Source of the DNA: Streptomyces genisteinicus
GTDB taxonomy: Bacteria; Actinomycetota; Actinomycetes; Streptomycetales; Streptomycetaceae
Length of the DNA stretch: 64,000 nucleotides
Direction of reading: 5' to 3'
Assembly: GCF_014489615.1 (NCBI RefSeq)
Contig: NZ_CP060825.1
Location: 2,701,001-2,765,000 of the forward strand
The notes beneath the pieces were generated by a model, which worked only from the letters and a program-made list of their open reading frames with translations, ran no database searches and was not told the origin of the DNA. The position numbers were made by a program, and so were the translations under genes. Shown here piece by piece: positions 16,286 to 24,400 of this stretch (position 1 is its first letter; each line of letters begins with the position of its first letter).

Positions 16286-17203
16286 TCACACCTTGAGGTA
16301 CTTGCGCAGGGCGAGAAGAGCCGCAACTGCGGGCATCAGCAGGCTGATCGCCAGGATCAGCGGGAGCTGCGTCAGCACGGCGTCCCAGCCGATGAAGTTG
16401 ACCAACTGCATCTTCTCGGCGAGCGCCAGGCCGTTGTCGATCAGGAAGTACCGGCCGACGAGCAGCATGACGCAGGCGAGTCCGCCGCCGAGGAGACCCG
16501 CGAACGCGGCCTCCGCGATGAACGGCGTCTGGATGTAGAAGCTGGACGCGCCGACGAGCCGCATGATGCCGGTCTCACGCCGGCGGCTGAACGCCGATAC
16601 GCGCACGGTGTTGACGATCAGCATCATCGCGATCACCAGCATCAGGCCCATCACGCAGAGCGCGGCGATCCGCATGCCGTTCATCAGGTCGAAGAGGTTC
16701 GAGAGGATGCCGCGCTGGTCCTGGACGGACTGCACGCCGTCCCGCCCGGCGAACGCGGTCGACACGACCTCGTACTTCTCCGGGTCGTGCAGCTTCACCC
16801 GGTACGACTCCTGCATCTGGTCCGGGGTGATCGTGGACGCGATGGGGGTGTCGCCGTACTGCTCCTTGTAGTGCTTGTACGCCTGCTCGGCCGTCTCGTG
16901 CTGAACGGTGTCGACGATGTCCAGCTTCTTCAGGTCGGACTGGATCTGCTCCTTCTGCGCCGACGTGACGGCGCCCTTGGCGCACTGGGGCGAGGTGGCC
17001 GCGTCGTTCTTGTTGCAGAGGAAGATGGAGACGTTGACCTTGTCGTACCAGAAGTCCTTCATGGTGTTGACCTGCTTGTTCATCAGCAGGGCGCCACCGA
17101 AGAGGGCGAGCGAGAGGGCCACGGAGACGACGACGGCGAACGTCATCGTGAGGTTGCGACGGAGACCGACACCGATCTCCGACATGACGAACTGGGCGCG
17201 CAT
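16286..17203 (-). CDS. ftsX: cell division ABC transporter permease FtsX
   Basis: A 305-residue membrane protein with the FtsX plan: short cytoplasmic N-terminus (MRAQFVMSEIGVGLRRN), helix 1 near 20-42, a large extracytoplasmic domain of about 150 residues containing two Cys (FLCNKND and SPQCAK) that could form a disulfide, then helices 2-4 in the last 130 residues including SRRRETGIMRLVGASSFYIQ between helices 2 and 3. FtsX pairs with FtsE and transmits ATP-driven changes to peptidoglycan hydrolases outside the membrane. It lies 32 bases downstream of ftsE. Typical length and strong motif match. Confidence 0.96.
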   Translation of the reverse strand: MRAQFVMSEIGVGLRRNLTMTFAVVVSVALSLALFGGALLMNKQVNTMKDFWYDKVNVSIFLCNKNDAATSPQCAKGAVTSAQKEQIQSDLKKLDIVDTVQHETAEQAYKHYKEQYGDTPIASTITPDQMQESYRVKLHDPEKYEVVSTAFAGRDGVQSVQDQRGILSNLFDLMNGMRIAALCVMGLMLVIAMMLIVNTVRVSAFSRRRETGIMRLVGASSFYIQTPFIAEAAFAGLLGGGLACVMLLVGRYFLIDNGLALAEKMQLVNFIGWDAVLTQLPLILAISLLMPAVAALLALRKYLKV

Positions 17204-17235
17204 GGCGTGCTTTCAGCCTTTCAGTCTGTCCGGGC

Positions 17236-17925
17236 TCAGTGCTGGTAGCCGTAGACGCCGCGTGCCTGGTCGCGTACGAGACGGCCCTTCTCGAGCTCGA
17301 TGACGCGCTTGCGCATCTGGTCGACGATGTTCTGGTCGTGGGTCGCCATCACCACGGTCGTACCGGTGCGGTTGATCCGGTCGAGCAGCTTCATGATGCC
17401 GACGGACGTCTGCGGGTCGAGGTTGCCGGTCGGCTCGTCCGCGATCAGCAGCATCGGCCGGTTCACGAAGGCACGGGCGATGGCCACGCGCTGCTGCTCA
17501 CCGCCGGAGAGTTCACCGGGCATCCGGTCCTCCTTGCCGCCGAGGCCGACGAGGTCGAGGACCTGCGGCACCGCCTTGCGGATCTCGCCGCGCGGCTTGC
17601 CGATGACCTCCTGCGCGAACGCCACGTTCTCCGCGACGGTCTTGTTGGGCAGCAGGCGGAAGTCCTGGAACACGGTGCCCAGCTGGCGGCGCATGTGCGG
17701 CACCTTCCAGTTGGAGAGCCGGGCCAGGTCCTTGCCCAGGACGTGGACCATCCCCTGGCTGGCGCGCTCCTCGCGCAGCAGCAGCCGCAGGAACGTCGAC
17801 TTGCCGGAGCCCGAGGATCCCACGAGGAAGACGAACTCGCCCTTCTCGATTTCGAGGGAGACGTCGCGCAGGGCAGGTCGGTTCTGCTTGGGGTAGCTCT
17901 TGGAGACGTTGTCGAATCGGATCAC
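17236..17925 (-). CDS. ftsE: cell division ATP-binding protein FtsE
   Basis: A 229-residue ABC ATPase, starting [12 protein letters not shown] as actinobacterial FtsE proteins do. Walker A is GSSGSGKST, the Q-loop lies in [14 protein letters not shown], the signature is [14 protein letters not shown], Walker B is [12 protein letters not shown], and the switch His is in MATHD. It partners FtsX at the membrane. I chose the GTG at 17925 for length. It has no ribosome site, so translation may be leaderless; an in-frame ATG at 17967 would add 14 residues. First gene of a ftsE-ftsX-S41 protease-smpB minus-strand run. Confidence 0.96.
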   Translation of the reverse strand: MIRFDNVSKSYPKQNRPALRDVSLEIEKGEFVFLVGSSGSGKSTFLRLLLREERASQGMVHVLGKDLARLSNWKVPHMRRQLGTVFQDFRLLPNKTVAENVAFAQEVIGKPRGEIRKAVPQVLDLVGLGGKEDRMPGELSGGEQQRVAIARAFVNRPMLLIADEPTGNLDPQTSVGIMKLLDRINRTGTTVVMATHDQNIVDQMRKRVIELEKGRLVRDQARGVYGYQH

Positions 17926-18085
17926 GGGTGCACCACGGGTAGGCCGGGAGTAGGTGAGCGTGACCATACGCGAACCGGCACAGGCCGTGCAGTCGCGGTC
18001 CCGGCTTGCGCGTTTTGTCCGGTCACGGAACGGGCGTAATCCGACGGGGCGCGCCGAAAAGCGCCCGAGCTGGCACAGTGGTAGG

Positions 18086-18111
18086 GGAACAGTCGCGTTT
18101 CCCTGCGCGTT
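18086..18111 (+). promoter_or_regulatory. candidate ECF-type (SigR/SigE-like) promoter
   Basis: GGAAC followed 18 bases later by GTT fits the GGAA(T/C)-N18-GTT form of SigR-class promoters. It stands 65-90 bases upstream of the zinc-ribbon microprotein gene, whose Cys pairs would suit thiol-stress control. Sequence match only. Confidence 0.35.
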
Positions 18112-18175
18112 GTCGGAGGGGAAATGTGCTGACGGTCCGCGCCTGCGGCCTCGGCGCGCGGGAGGAGGAGTGCGG

Positions 18176-18358
18176 ATGACCTACGACCGACTGGTGTGCG
18201 CGAACTGCGCGTCGCCCGTGGCCGAGGGCCGCTGCCCGGTCTGCCGGGCCAGCCGTGAGCGCCTCCAGCAGGGCGGCCCGCTGGCGGGCGTGAGCCCGGC
18301 GGCGCTGCTCGCGCTCCTGGTGCTGCTGGTGGCCGCTGTGGCGCTGCTGGCCGTCTAG
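18176..18358 (+). CDS. 60-residue zinc-ribbon membrane microprotein, function unknown
   Basis: A 60-residue protein starting [11 protein letters not shown]. It has two Cys pairs, C8-x2-C11 and C20-x2-C23, spaced as in a small zinc ribbon, then a single hydrophobic helix from about residue 41 to the C-terminus ([18 protein letters not shown]). A very strong ribosome site (GGAGGAGG) ends 5 bases before the ATG. It is divergent from ftsE and followed by a hairpin terminator, so it forms a single-gene unit. A two-codon ORF (ATG TGC TGA, 18124-18132) with its own GGAGGGG lies 43 bases upstream. I do not recognise a named family; the architecture resembles small zinc-ribbon tail-anchored proteins. 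Confidence 0.8.
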   Translation: MTYDRLVCANCASPVAEGRCPVCRASRERLQQGGPLAGVSPAALLALLVLLVAAVALLAV

Positions 18359-18393
18359 GACACCGGGCCGCGAGGCGGGTTTCAGGGACACCG

Positions 18394-18426
18394 GAAGGCC
18401 CGGGGTGCTCGGCACCCCGGGCCTTC
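18394..18426. terminator. bidirectional terminator between microprotein and repeat-protein genes
   Basis: A perfect 15-bp stem (18394-18408 with 18412-18426) closes a 3-base loop. It lies 36 bases past the microprotein stop and 18 bases past the stop of the convergent repeat-protein gene. Confidence 0.8.
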
Positions 18427-18444
18427 GGCATGTCACTGTGCGTG

Positions 18445-19296
18445 TCAGGCGACGGTGCGTCCGCCACCGACGAGGCGCGGCAGCATACGGAAGCCGATGC
18501 CGCCCGCGATCATGGTCGCGGCGCCCAGCAGCAGGAACGTGGTCTCGGCGGCGCCGGTCTCGGCCAGCTCCTCCTTGGCCTCGCCCTGCTCCACCGGCTG
18601 CGAGCCCGCGCTGTCGGTGTCGGTGCCCGTGCCGGCGTCACCGTCGATCACGCCACCGTTGGGGTCGGTGTCGTTGCCACCGTTGCCGCCACCGTTGTCG
18701 CCGCCGCCGTTCTCGCCGCCGCCGTTCTCCCCGCCGCCGTTCTCGCCGCCGCCGTTGTCCCCGCCGCCGTTCTCGCCGCCGCCGTTGTCCCCGCCGCCGT
18801 TGTCGCCGCCGCCGTTCTCGCCGCCGCCGTTCTCGCCGCCGCCGTTCTCGCCGCCGCCGTTGTCCCCGCCGCCGTTCTCGCCGCCGCCGTTCTCGCCGCC
18901 GCCGTTGTCCCCGCCGCCGTTCTCGCCGCCGCCGTTCTCGCCGCCGCCGTTCTCGCCGCCGCCGTTCTCGCCGCCGCCGTTCTCGCCGCCGCCGTTGTCC
19001 CCGCCGCCGTTCTCGCCGCCGCCGTTCTCGCCGCCGCCGTTCTCGCCGCCGCCGTTGTCCCCGCCGCCGTTCTCGCCGCCGCCGGACTCACACAGAGTGG
19101 GGTCGATCTCGCAGGGCTCGCCCTCGCCCGGACCGTCATTGATGCCGATGCCGGCGTCGATGCTGTTGCCGTCGGCAGAAAGACCCACGTTGATGTCGAG
19201 CGCCTGCGCGGCACCTGCGGCGGTCAGCGACGCACCCGCGGCGATCACGGCGCCGGCGGCTATACGTGCGACACGAATCCGCGTCTTCTTCATCAT
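18445..19296 (-). CDS. secreted Gly/Asn-repeat protein with LAXTG sortase sorting signal
   Basis: A 283-residue surface protein. A signal peptide covers about 1-33 ([15 protein letters not shown] then a hydrophobic stretch ending AAQA). A short domain of about 35 residues with two Cys ([13 protein letters not shown]) follows, then about 26 tandem copies of GGG(E/D)N, a Thr/Asp/Gln linker, and a C-terminal LAETG motif followed by a hydrophobic helix and a basic tail. LAXTG is the motif cut by class E sortases in Streptomyces, so the protein is probably linked to peptidoglycan, with the acidic glycine-rich repeats as a flexible stalk. The start is one of two adjacent ATG codons (19296, 19293) after GGGGG. 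No homologue function is known to me. Confidence 0.85.
   Translation of the reverse strand: MMKKTRIRVARIAAGAVIAAGASLTAAGAAQALDINVGLSADGNSIDAGIGINDGPGEGEPCEIDPTLCESGGGENGGGDNGGGENGGGENGGGENGGGDNGGGENGGGENGGGENGGGENGGGENGGGDNGGGENGGGENGGGDNGGGENGGGENGGGENGGGDNGGGDNGGGENGGGDNGGGENGGGENGGGENGGGDNGGGNGGNDTDPNGGVIDGDAGTGTDTDSAGSQPVEQGEAKEELAETGAAETTFLLLGAATMIAGGIGFRMLPRLVGGGRTVA
18692..19083. repeat. 15-bp tandem repeat array inside the sortase-substrate gene
   Basis: About 26 in-frame copies of a 15-base unit (plus strand GCCGCCGTTCTCGCC with TTGTCC/TTGTCG variants) encode GGGEN or GGGDN. Variation is confined mostly to the Glu/Asp codon and its neighbour, so copy number can change by slippage or recombination without a frameshift. 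Confidence 0.95.
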
Positions 19297-19513
19297 CTGG
19301 CTGCTACCCCCAGTAGCTATCTCGTCATTGGAGCAGCGTCCGGAGCAGCAGCGGGCTCGGATCCGTGGTGACTCCCCCGCTCGCACACGCCCCGGAAACA
19401 CGCATGCCGCACGCCACCATTCCGATTTTCCGCAACACCGTCAAGGTCGTTGCGGGCGCGATGCCCGAAATACTGTCAGTTGCCTGACCTGCGGGGATGC
19501 AACTGTGACATAA

Positions 19514-19548
19514 AAGGGAACTGCCGCCCGGTGGACGGCAGTTCCCTT
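19514..19548 (-). terminator. intrinsic terminator of prfB
   Basis: A perfect 13-bp stem (19514-19526 with 19536-19548) closes a 9-base loop 18 bases past the prfB stop. On the minus strand it is followed by TTATGTC, giving a TTTTAT-like tail when the last stem bases are included. Confidence 0.85.
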
Positions 19549-19565
19549 GTCGACAAAGCGGCCGA

Positions 19566-20672
19566 CTACTTGTCCTGCTGCTTGCGCCAGCGAATTCCGG
19601 CCTCCAGGAAGCCGTCGATCTCCCCGTCCAGCACCGACTGCGGGTTGCCCACCTCGAAGTCCGTGCGCAGGTCCTTGACCATCTGGTACGGGTGCAGGAC
19701 GTACGAACGCATCTGGTTGCCCCAGGAGCTGCCGCCGTCGCCCTTGAGGGCGTCCATCCTGGCCCGCTCCTCCTGGCGCTGGCGCTCCAGCAGCTTCGCC
19801 TGGAGGACGTTCATGGCGCTCGCCTTGTTCTGGATCTGGGAGCGCTCGTTCTGGCAGGAGACGACGATGCCGGTCGGGATGTGGGTGATACGGACCGCGG
19901 AGTCGGTCGTGTTGACACCCTGGCCGCCCGGACCCGAGGCGCGGTAGACGTCCACGCGCAGGTCGGACTCGTCGATCTCGACGTGGTCGGACTGCTCGAC
20001 GACCGGGAGGATCTCCACACCGGCGAAGGAGGTCTGCCGGCGGCCCTGGTTGTCGAACGGCGAGATGCGCACGAGGCGGTGGGTGCCCTGCTCGACGGAG
20101 AGCGTGCCGTAGGCGTACGGGGCCTTGACCACGAAGGTGGTCGACTTGATGCCGGCCTCCTCCGCGTAGGACGTCTCGTAGACCTCGGTGCCGTAGCCGT
20201 GACGCTCGGCCCAGCGCAGGTACATGCGCTGGAGCTGCTCGGCGAAGTCGGCGGCGTCCACGCCGCCGGCCTCGGCGCGGATGTTGACCAGGGCCTCGCG
20301 CTCGTCGTACTCGCCGGACAGGAGGGTGCGGACCTCCATCTCGTCCAGCGCCTTGCGCACGGCCTCCAGCTCGGTCTCGGCCTCGGCGCGGGTGTCCGGG
20401 TCGTCCTCGGCCTCGGCGAGCTCGAAGAGCACTTCGAGGTCGTCGATCCGGCCGCGCAGGGTCTCGGCCTTGCGGACCTCGGCCTGGAGGTGCGAAAGCT
20501 TGCTGGTGATCTTCTGCGCCGCCTCGGGGTCGTCCCACAGGGACGGTGCCGCCGCCTGCTCCTCGAGCACGGCGATGTCTGCCCTCATCCTGTCGAGGTC
20601 CAGAACGGCCTCGATCGACCCCATGGTCGAGGAAAGGGACTTCAGCTCTTCGGATACATCGACGACTGCCAC
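19566..20672 (-). CDS. prfB: peptide chain release factor 2 (RF2)
   Basis: A 368-residue class I release factor. Domain 2 carries the SPF tripeptide ([12 protein letters not shown]), which reads UGA and UAA, and domain 3 has the GGQ motif in [16 protein letters not shown] that triggers peptidyl-tRNA hydrolysis at the ribosome. The gene is one continuous frame: the in-frame UGA frameshift control known from E. coli prfB is absent, as usual in actinobacteria. I chose the GTG at 20672, where the family start [10 protein letters not shown] fits; a TACGCT hexamer stands 6 bases before it with no ribosome site, which suggests a leaderless mRNA. It lies 59 bases downstream of the pkaB stop on the same strand. 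Confidence 0.97.
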   Translation of the reverse strand: MAVVDVSEELKSLSSTMGSIEAVLDLDRMRADIAVLEEQAAAPSLWDDPEAAQKITSKLSHLQAEVRKAETLRGRIDDLEVLFELAEAEDDPDTRAEAETELEAVRKALDEMEVRTLLSGEYDEREALVNIRAEAGGVDAADFAEQLQRMYLRWAERHGYGTEVYETSYAEEAGIKSTTFVVKAPYAYGTLSVEQGTHRLVRISPFDNQGRRQTSFAGVEILPVVEQSDHVEIDESDLRVDVYRASGPGGQGVNTTDSAVRITHIPTGIVVSCQNERSQIQNKASAMNVLQAKLLERQRQEERARMDALKGDGGSSWGNQMRSYVLHPYQMVKDLRTDFEVGNPQSVLDGEIDGFLEAGIRWRKQQDK

Positions 20673-20731
20673 GGGTCCAGCGTAACGGCTGAGCGGAGGA
20701 GACCGTGCTGGCGGCCGTCCGCCCCCGGGGC

Positions 20732-22000
20732 TCAGGGCTCCGAGGGGGCGGACTGCCTCTGGTCGTGGGGCCTGCTCGCGCCGTCGTCGCCGCCGGCGAC
20801 CAGCCAGCCGCCGACTCCGACGACGGCCGCCACGGCGACCGCAGCCGCACCCAGCGTGATCCGCCGCTTGCGGACCGCCGCCGCCTTGTTGCGGGCGGAG
20901 CCGGGACGCCGCTGGCCGGGCGCGCGGGGCGCGCGGGCGGTGCCGTGGGCGCCGCCCGCGAGCTCGTCGGGTGCGGGGACCCGCATCGAGGTGTGGGTGT
21001 CCCGGTTGGAGTCGGCGGGGGCGCCGCCGGGGACCAGGGAGACTGCTCCCCTGCGCCGGGGGCGGTCGGCCTCGGGCTCGGTGTCCTCGTAGGGCTCCGC
21101 GGCGGGCTCCGCGTCGGGCTCGTCGACCTCCAGCGGCGGCATGCCGCGCAGCAGCGGCAGCAGGTCGTGGAGCCGCTGCGCCAGCTCGGAGGCGCGCAGC
21201 CGGGAGGCGGGCGCCTTGGCCAGGCACTGGACGATCAGCTGCCACAGCTCGTCGGGGATGCCGGGCAGCGGCACCACCGTCTCGGTGACGTGCCGCCGCA
21301 GGACCGCGCCGGGGTGGCCGCCGCCGAAGGGGGTGAACCCGGCGAGGAGTTCGTAGAGGACGGTGGCCAGCGCGTAGATGTCCACGGCGGCGCGGGGCGG
21401 CAGCCCTTCGACGATCTCCGGGGCGATGTAGTCGGGTGTGCCGATGATGCCCGAGGCGTTCGGGGCGCCGCCGCCGGCGGACCGGGTGGCCTTGGTGCGG
21501 CGCGGGGTGTCGATCAGCTTGGCGACGCCGAAGTCCGTGAGCAGTGCGGGATGGGACCCGGCCGGGCCGAGCGGCCCCTCCATGTCGAGCAGGATGTTCT
21601 CCGGCTTGACGTCCCGGTGCACGATCCCGGCCGCGTGTGCGGCAGCCAGGCCGTCGGCGACGTCCGCGATGATCGCGACCGCCGCCTCGGGGGCGAGCCG
21701 CCGCTCGCGGTCGAGGCGGGTGCGCAGGTCGGTGCCGCGCACCAGGTCCATGACGAGTGCGAGGTCGTTGCCGTCGACCACGAGGTCCCGGACGCCGACG
21801 ACCCGGGGGTGTCCGAGTCCGAGCAGCGCCGTGCGCTCCTGGACGAAGCGGCCCACGAGCTCCTGGTCGCTGGCGAGGTCCTCCCTCAACAGCTTGATCG
21901 CGACGGGCCCTTCGGGGCCCTCGCCGAGCCACACCGTGCCCGCGCTGCCCCGCCCCAGGATCTGATGCGCCGTGTACCGGCTGCCGATGTTCCGTGCCAA
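20732..22000 (-). CDS. pkaB: Ser/Thr protein kinase PkaB, membrane-anchored
   Basis: A 422-residue eukaryotic-type kinase. The N-lobe has GRGSAGTVW and the ATP-binding Lys36 (VAIK). The catalytic loop is HRDVKPEN, the metal-binding motif is DFG (LLTDFGVAK), and the C-lobe has TPDYIAPE. After the kinase domain comes an acidic then basic linker and one transmembrane helix ([21 protein letters not shown]) with only a short outside tail, so there is no extracellular sensor domain. The TTG at 22000 is chosen because GAGGGAG lies 5 bases upstream. S. coelicolor has the tandem kinases pkaA and pkaB at the same place, on which the name rests. Confidence 0.9.
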   Translation of the reverse strand: MARNIGSRYTAHQILGRGSAGTVWLGEGPEGPVAIKLLREDLASDQELVGRFVQERTALLGLGHPRVVGVRDLVVDGNDLALVMDLVRGTDLRTRLDRERRLAPEAAVAIIADVADGLAAAHAAGIVHRDVKPENILLDMEGPLGPAGSHPALLTDFGVAKLIDTPRRTKATRSAGGGAPNASGIIGTPDYIAPEIVEGLPPRAAVDIYALATVLYELLAGFTPFGGGHPGAVLRRHVTETVVPLPGIPDELWQLIVQCLAKAPASRLRASELAQRLHDLLPLLRGMPPLEVDEPDAEPAAEPYEDTEPEADRPRRRGAVSLVPGGAPADSNRDTHTSMRVPAPDELAGGAHGTARAPRAPGQRRPGSARNKAAAVRKRRITLGAAAVAVAAVVGVGGWLVAGGDDGASRPHDQRQSAPSEP

Positions 22001-22134
22001 GACTGCTCCCTCAGCGGCTGGCGTTGCCCCCAAAGTACGCGGGCATCGGGGAGGTGTGTGCCCCGGATGTCGCCGACCTTCACTTCTGCGGGATAAATCA
22101 GCCCGCGGAAGTCGACAAATAAACAGAGTCGTGC

Positions 22135-22172
22135 GCCGCGGGGCGGCGGACGGGTGTCCGTCGCCCCGCGGC
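22135..22172 (-). terminator. intrinsic terminator of pkaA
   Basis: A 17-bp stem with one G-U-type pair (22135-22151 with 22156-22172) closes a GGGT loop 22 bases past the pkaA stop. On the minus strand a T-rich run (CTCTGTTTATTTG) follows. It should separate pkaA from pkaB, giving pkaB its own promoter in 22001-22134. Confidence 0.8.
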
Positions 22173-22193
22173 GGCGCCGGGCCCCGCCGGCGC

Positions 22194-23855
22194 CTACTGC
22201 GGTTCGGTGACCTGGTCGGCGGTCTCCTTGGCGTCGCCGAGCTGGGAGACCCAGTCGGTGACCGTGGAGATCCCGTCGCCGATCGCCTCCCAGTAGCTCT
22301 TGCCCTGGGCGATCCAGTCCTGGAGCGGGGTGAGCTCCCAGATCAGCCAGCCGCCCACGACGAAGAGCACGACCATGACCAGGCAGCCCTTGAGGCAGCC
22401 CAGACCGGGGATGCGCACCGGGTTGGCACTGCGCCGGCGCGGCTCGCGCGGCGGACGCGGCGCGGGCTGCTGGGGCGGCGGCTGCTGCGGGGCGTACGGC
22501 TGCGGCGGCGGGTTGTAGGGCTGGGGCTGCGGCGGCTGCTGACGCTGGGGCGGCTGCCGGCGCTGCGGCTGCTGCGGGGAGGCGTACGGCTGGGGCGCGG
22601 GGGGATACCCCTGGCGGCCCTGCGGGGGCTGCTGCGGCTGCTGGGGCTGCCGCTGGGGGCGGCGGCGCAGCGGGTCCTGGCTCGGGTCGAGGTACTGGAC
22701 CTGGGTCTGCTCGTTGCGGTCCCGGGCGGCTCTCAGCTGCGACTGCCAGGGGTGCGGGTCCTCGGGGCCGGGCACCGGGGGCATCACGGACGTCGGGTCG
22801 GCGTTGCCGCCGCGCGGTCCGGTCTGCGGCATGACGCTGGTGGCCGCGGACGGGTCGTACGCCGAGGCGCCGCCGGGTCCGGTGTTCGGCAGGACCTGGG
22901 TCGGGTCCGCGGCGCCGGGGGTGTCCGGCACGGGCGCGGGCGAGGGGTCGGGCGCGAGCAGGGCGGCGACGCCGAGGGCGGCGTCGATCTGGGCGGAGTT
23001 CGCATGCACACCGATGCCCGCGGCGACCGTGCGCAGCCCCCTGGCCAGGTTCTCGGCGCTGGGGCGCTCACCGGGCTCCTTGCGCAGGCAGCGCTCGATG
23101 ACCGTCCACAGCGGCTCGGGGACGGTGCTGGGGCGGCGCGGCTCCTCGCTCAGGTGGCGGTGGAGCACCTCCAGGGCGGTGCCGCCGGCGAACGGCGGTC
23201 TGCCGGTGACCAGCTCGTAGAGCAGGATGCCCGCGCCGTAGATGTCGACGGCGGAGGTCTGCGGCCGGCCCTCGGCGGACTCCGGGGCGACGTACGCCGG
23301 GGTGCCGACGAACTCGTGGGTGCGGGTCAGGCCCGGGGAGTCCGCGAGCCGGGCGATGCCGAAGTCGGTCAGCATCGGGTGCATCTGGCCGTCGGCGTCG
23401 GTCTTCAGCAGGACGTTCGCCGGCTTGAGGTCGCGGTGGACCACGCCGTCGGAGTGGCTGGCGGCGAGCGCGTCCGCGATCTGCGCGGTCAGCAGCGAGG
23501 CCGCGACCGGCGAGAGGGGGCCGTTGTCGCGCAGGTAGTGGTGCAGGTCGGGGCCGTCGACCAGGTCCATCACCAGCGCGAGCAGGTCGCCCTCGACGAC
23601 GAGGTCGCGGGTGCGGACGATGTTCGGGTGGGTGAGCCGCAGCAGGACCGAGCGCTCCCGCAGGAAGCGCATCACGACGTCGGCGTCGTTCGCGAGCTCC
23701 TCCTTGAGGACCTTGATCGCGACGGTCTCGCCGGGCTGGCCGGGGACGGCCGCCTCGGCGCCCGCGGTCTCCCGCTGGCGCGCTCGCCAGACGGTGCCCG
23801 TGGCGCCGCGTCCGAGCGGCTCCTCGAGCAGGTACTTGCTGCCTACCGGCCGCAC
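22194..23855 (-). CDS. pkaA: Ser/Thr protein kinase PkaA, membrane-anchored
   Basis: A 553-residue eukaryotic-type kinase. GRGATGTVW and the catalytic Lys48 (VAIK) form the N-lobe; the catalytic loop is HRDLKPAN near 140-147, DFG is in LTDFGIARL, and the activation segment ends TPAYVAPE. Residues from about 300 on are a long Pro/Gln-rich linker (repeated QPQQPQQP and PPQPQPYNPPP). A transmembrane helix follows (CLVMVVLFVVGGWLIWEL) with a small extracytoplasmic tail of about 45 residues. The GTG at 23855 has AGGGAG 7 bases upstream; an ATG 30 bases earlier is possible. It is divergent from the FHA/P-loop gene. The name follows the recalled S. coelicolor pkaA locus. Confidence 0.9.
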   Translation of the reverse strand: MRPVGSKYLLEEPLGRGATGTVWRARQRETAGAEAAVPGQPGETVAIKVLKEELANDADVVMRFLRERSVLLRLTHPNIVRTRDLVVEGDLLALVMDLVDGPDLHHYLRDNGPLSPVAASLLTAQIADALAASHSDGVVHRDLKPANVLLKTDADGQMHPMLTDFGIARLADSPGLTRTHEFVGTPAYVAPESAEGRPQTSAVDIYGAGILLYELVTGRPPFAGGTALEVLHRHLSEEPRRPSTVPEPLWTVIERCLRKEPGERPSAENLARGLRTVAAGIGVHANSAQIDAALGVAALLAPDPSPAPVPDTPGAADPTQVLPNTGPGGASAYDPSAATSVMPQTGPRGGNADPTSVMPPVPGPEDPHPWQSQLRAARDRNEQTQVQYLDPSQDPLRRRPQRQPQQPQQPPQGRQGYPPAPQPYASPQQPQRRQPPQRQQPPQPQPYNPPPQPYAPQQPPPQQPAPRPPREPRRRSANPVRIPGLGCLKGCLVMVVLFVVGGWLIWELTPLQDWIAQGKSYWEAIGDGISTVTDWVSQLGDAKETADQVTEPQ

Positions 23856-24400
23856 GTCGCGCTCCCTGCTGATAGGGGTCCTCACATGGTCCGGGCCCGC
23901 CGATGATCCTCTGATCCGTACGGCCTCCCGTGTGTCCGGCCCACTGTAATGCCGTGGAACGGATCACCGGCGGCCTCGCCGCCCATCTCTTTCCCGCGGG
24001 CCCGGCGCTCCGGGCGCCGCCGTGCCCTCTCGAACGAGGACGCGGCGACCGTACGCGCGGTTGCCACCCGGAAGTGCATCGAAGCTCACTTTTCGGACCC
24101 GCCCGATCGGAGCGCGGTTCCCAAGCAGGCACTTTTGTGTCCAGAGCCGACCATTCAAGATCACTTGAGGGTGGGTCCCGGGCGTGTTGTCGGCGGCAGG
24201 TGCAAGGATGCCCTCAGCACACGGCCGTGTGGACGGTCCTTTCGGCGCGCCTGCGGCGAAGGCCCGGAATCCCGCGGCTTCGGCCCTGCGTTCGGATCCG
24301 GCCCGGTCCGCGCGGAAGGGCCGGGTGCCGACCTGCCGGGTGGGGCGGATCGGGGCGGTCCCCGGCCGGACGCCCCGCGCAGAAGGGATTGCTGACGGCG
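23856..24400. other. divergent intergenic region between pkaA and the FHA/P-loop gene
   Basis: These 545 bases carry no gene I can support. Base composition is less extreme near 24070-24200 (AAGTGCATCGAAGCTCAC, TTCAAGATCACTTGAGGG), where promoters for both genes probably lie. CAAGATCACTTG is a short imperfect dyad. No clear -10/-35 pair was found. The protein frame upstream of 24401 lacks the codon pattern seen after it. Confidence 0.4.

Noticed and set aside
18692..19083. CRISPR-like repeat array
   Set aside because: The 15-bp units are contiguous without unique spacers, and they are in frame inside a coding gene. No cas genes in the window.
18430..19371. Possible alanine/valine-rich or proline-rich repeat proteins on the plus strand over the 15-bp array
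   Set aside because: They are other frames of the same tandem repeat. Only the minus-strand frame has a signal peptide, sorting signal and ribosome site.
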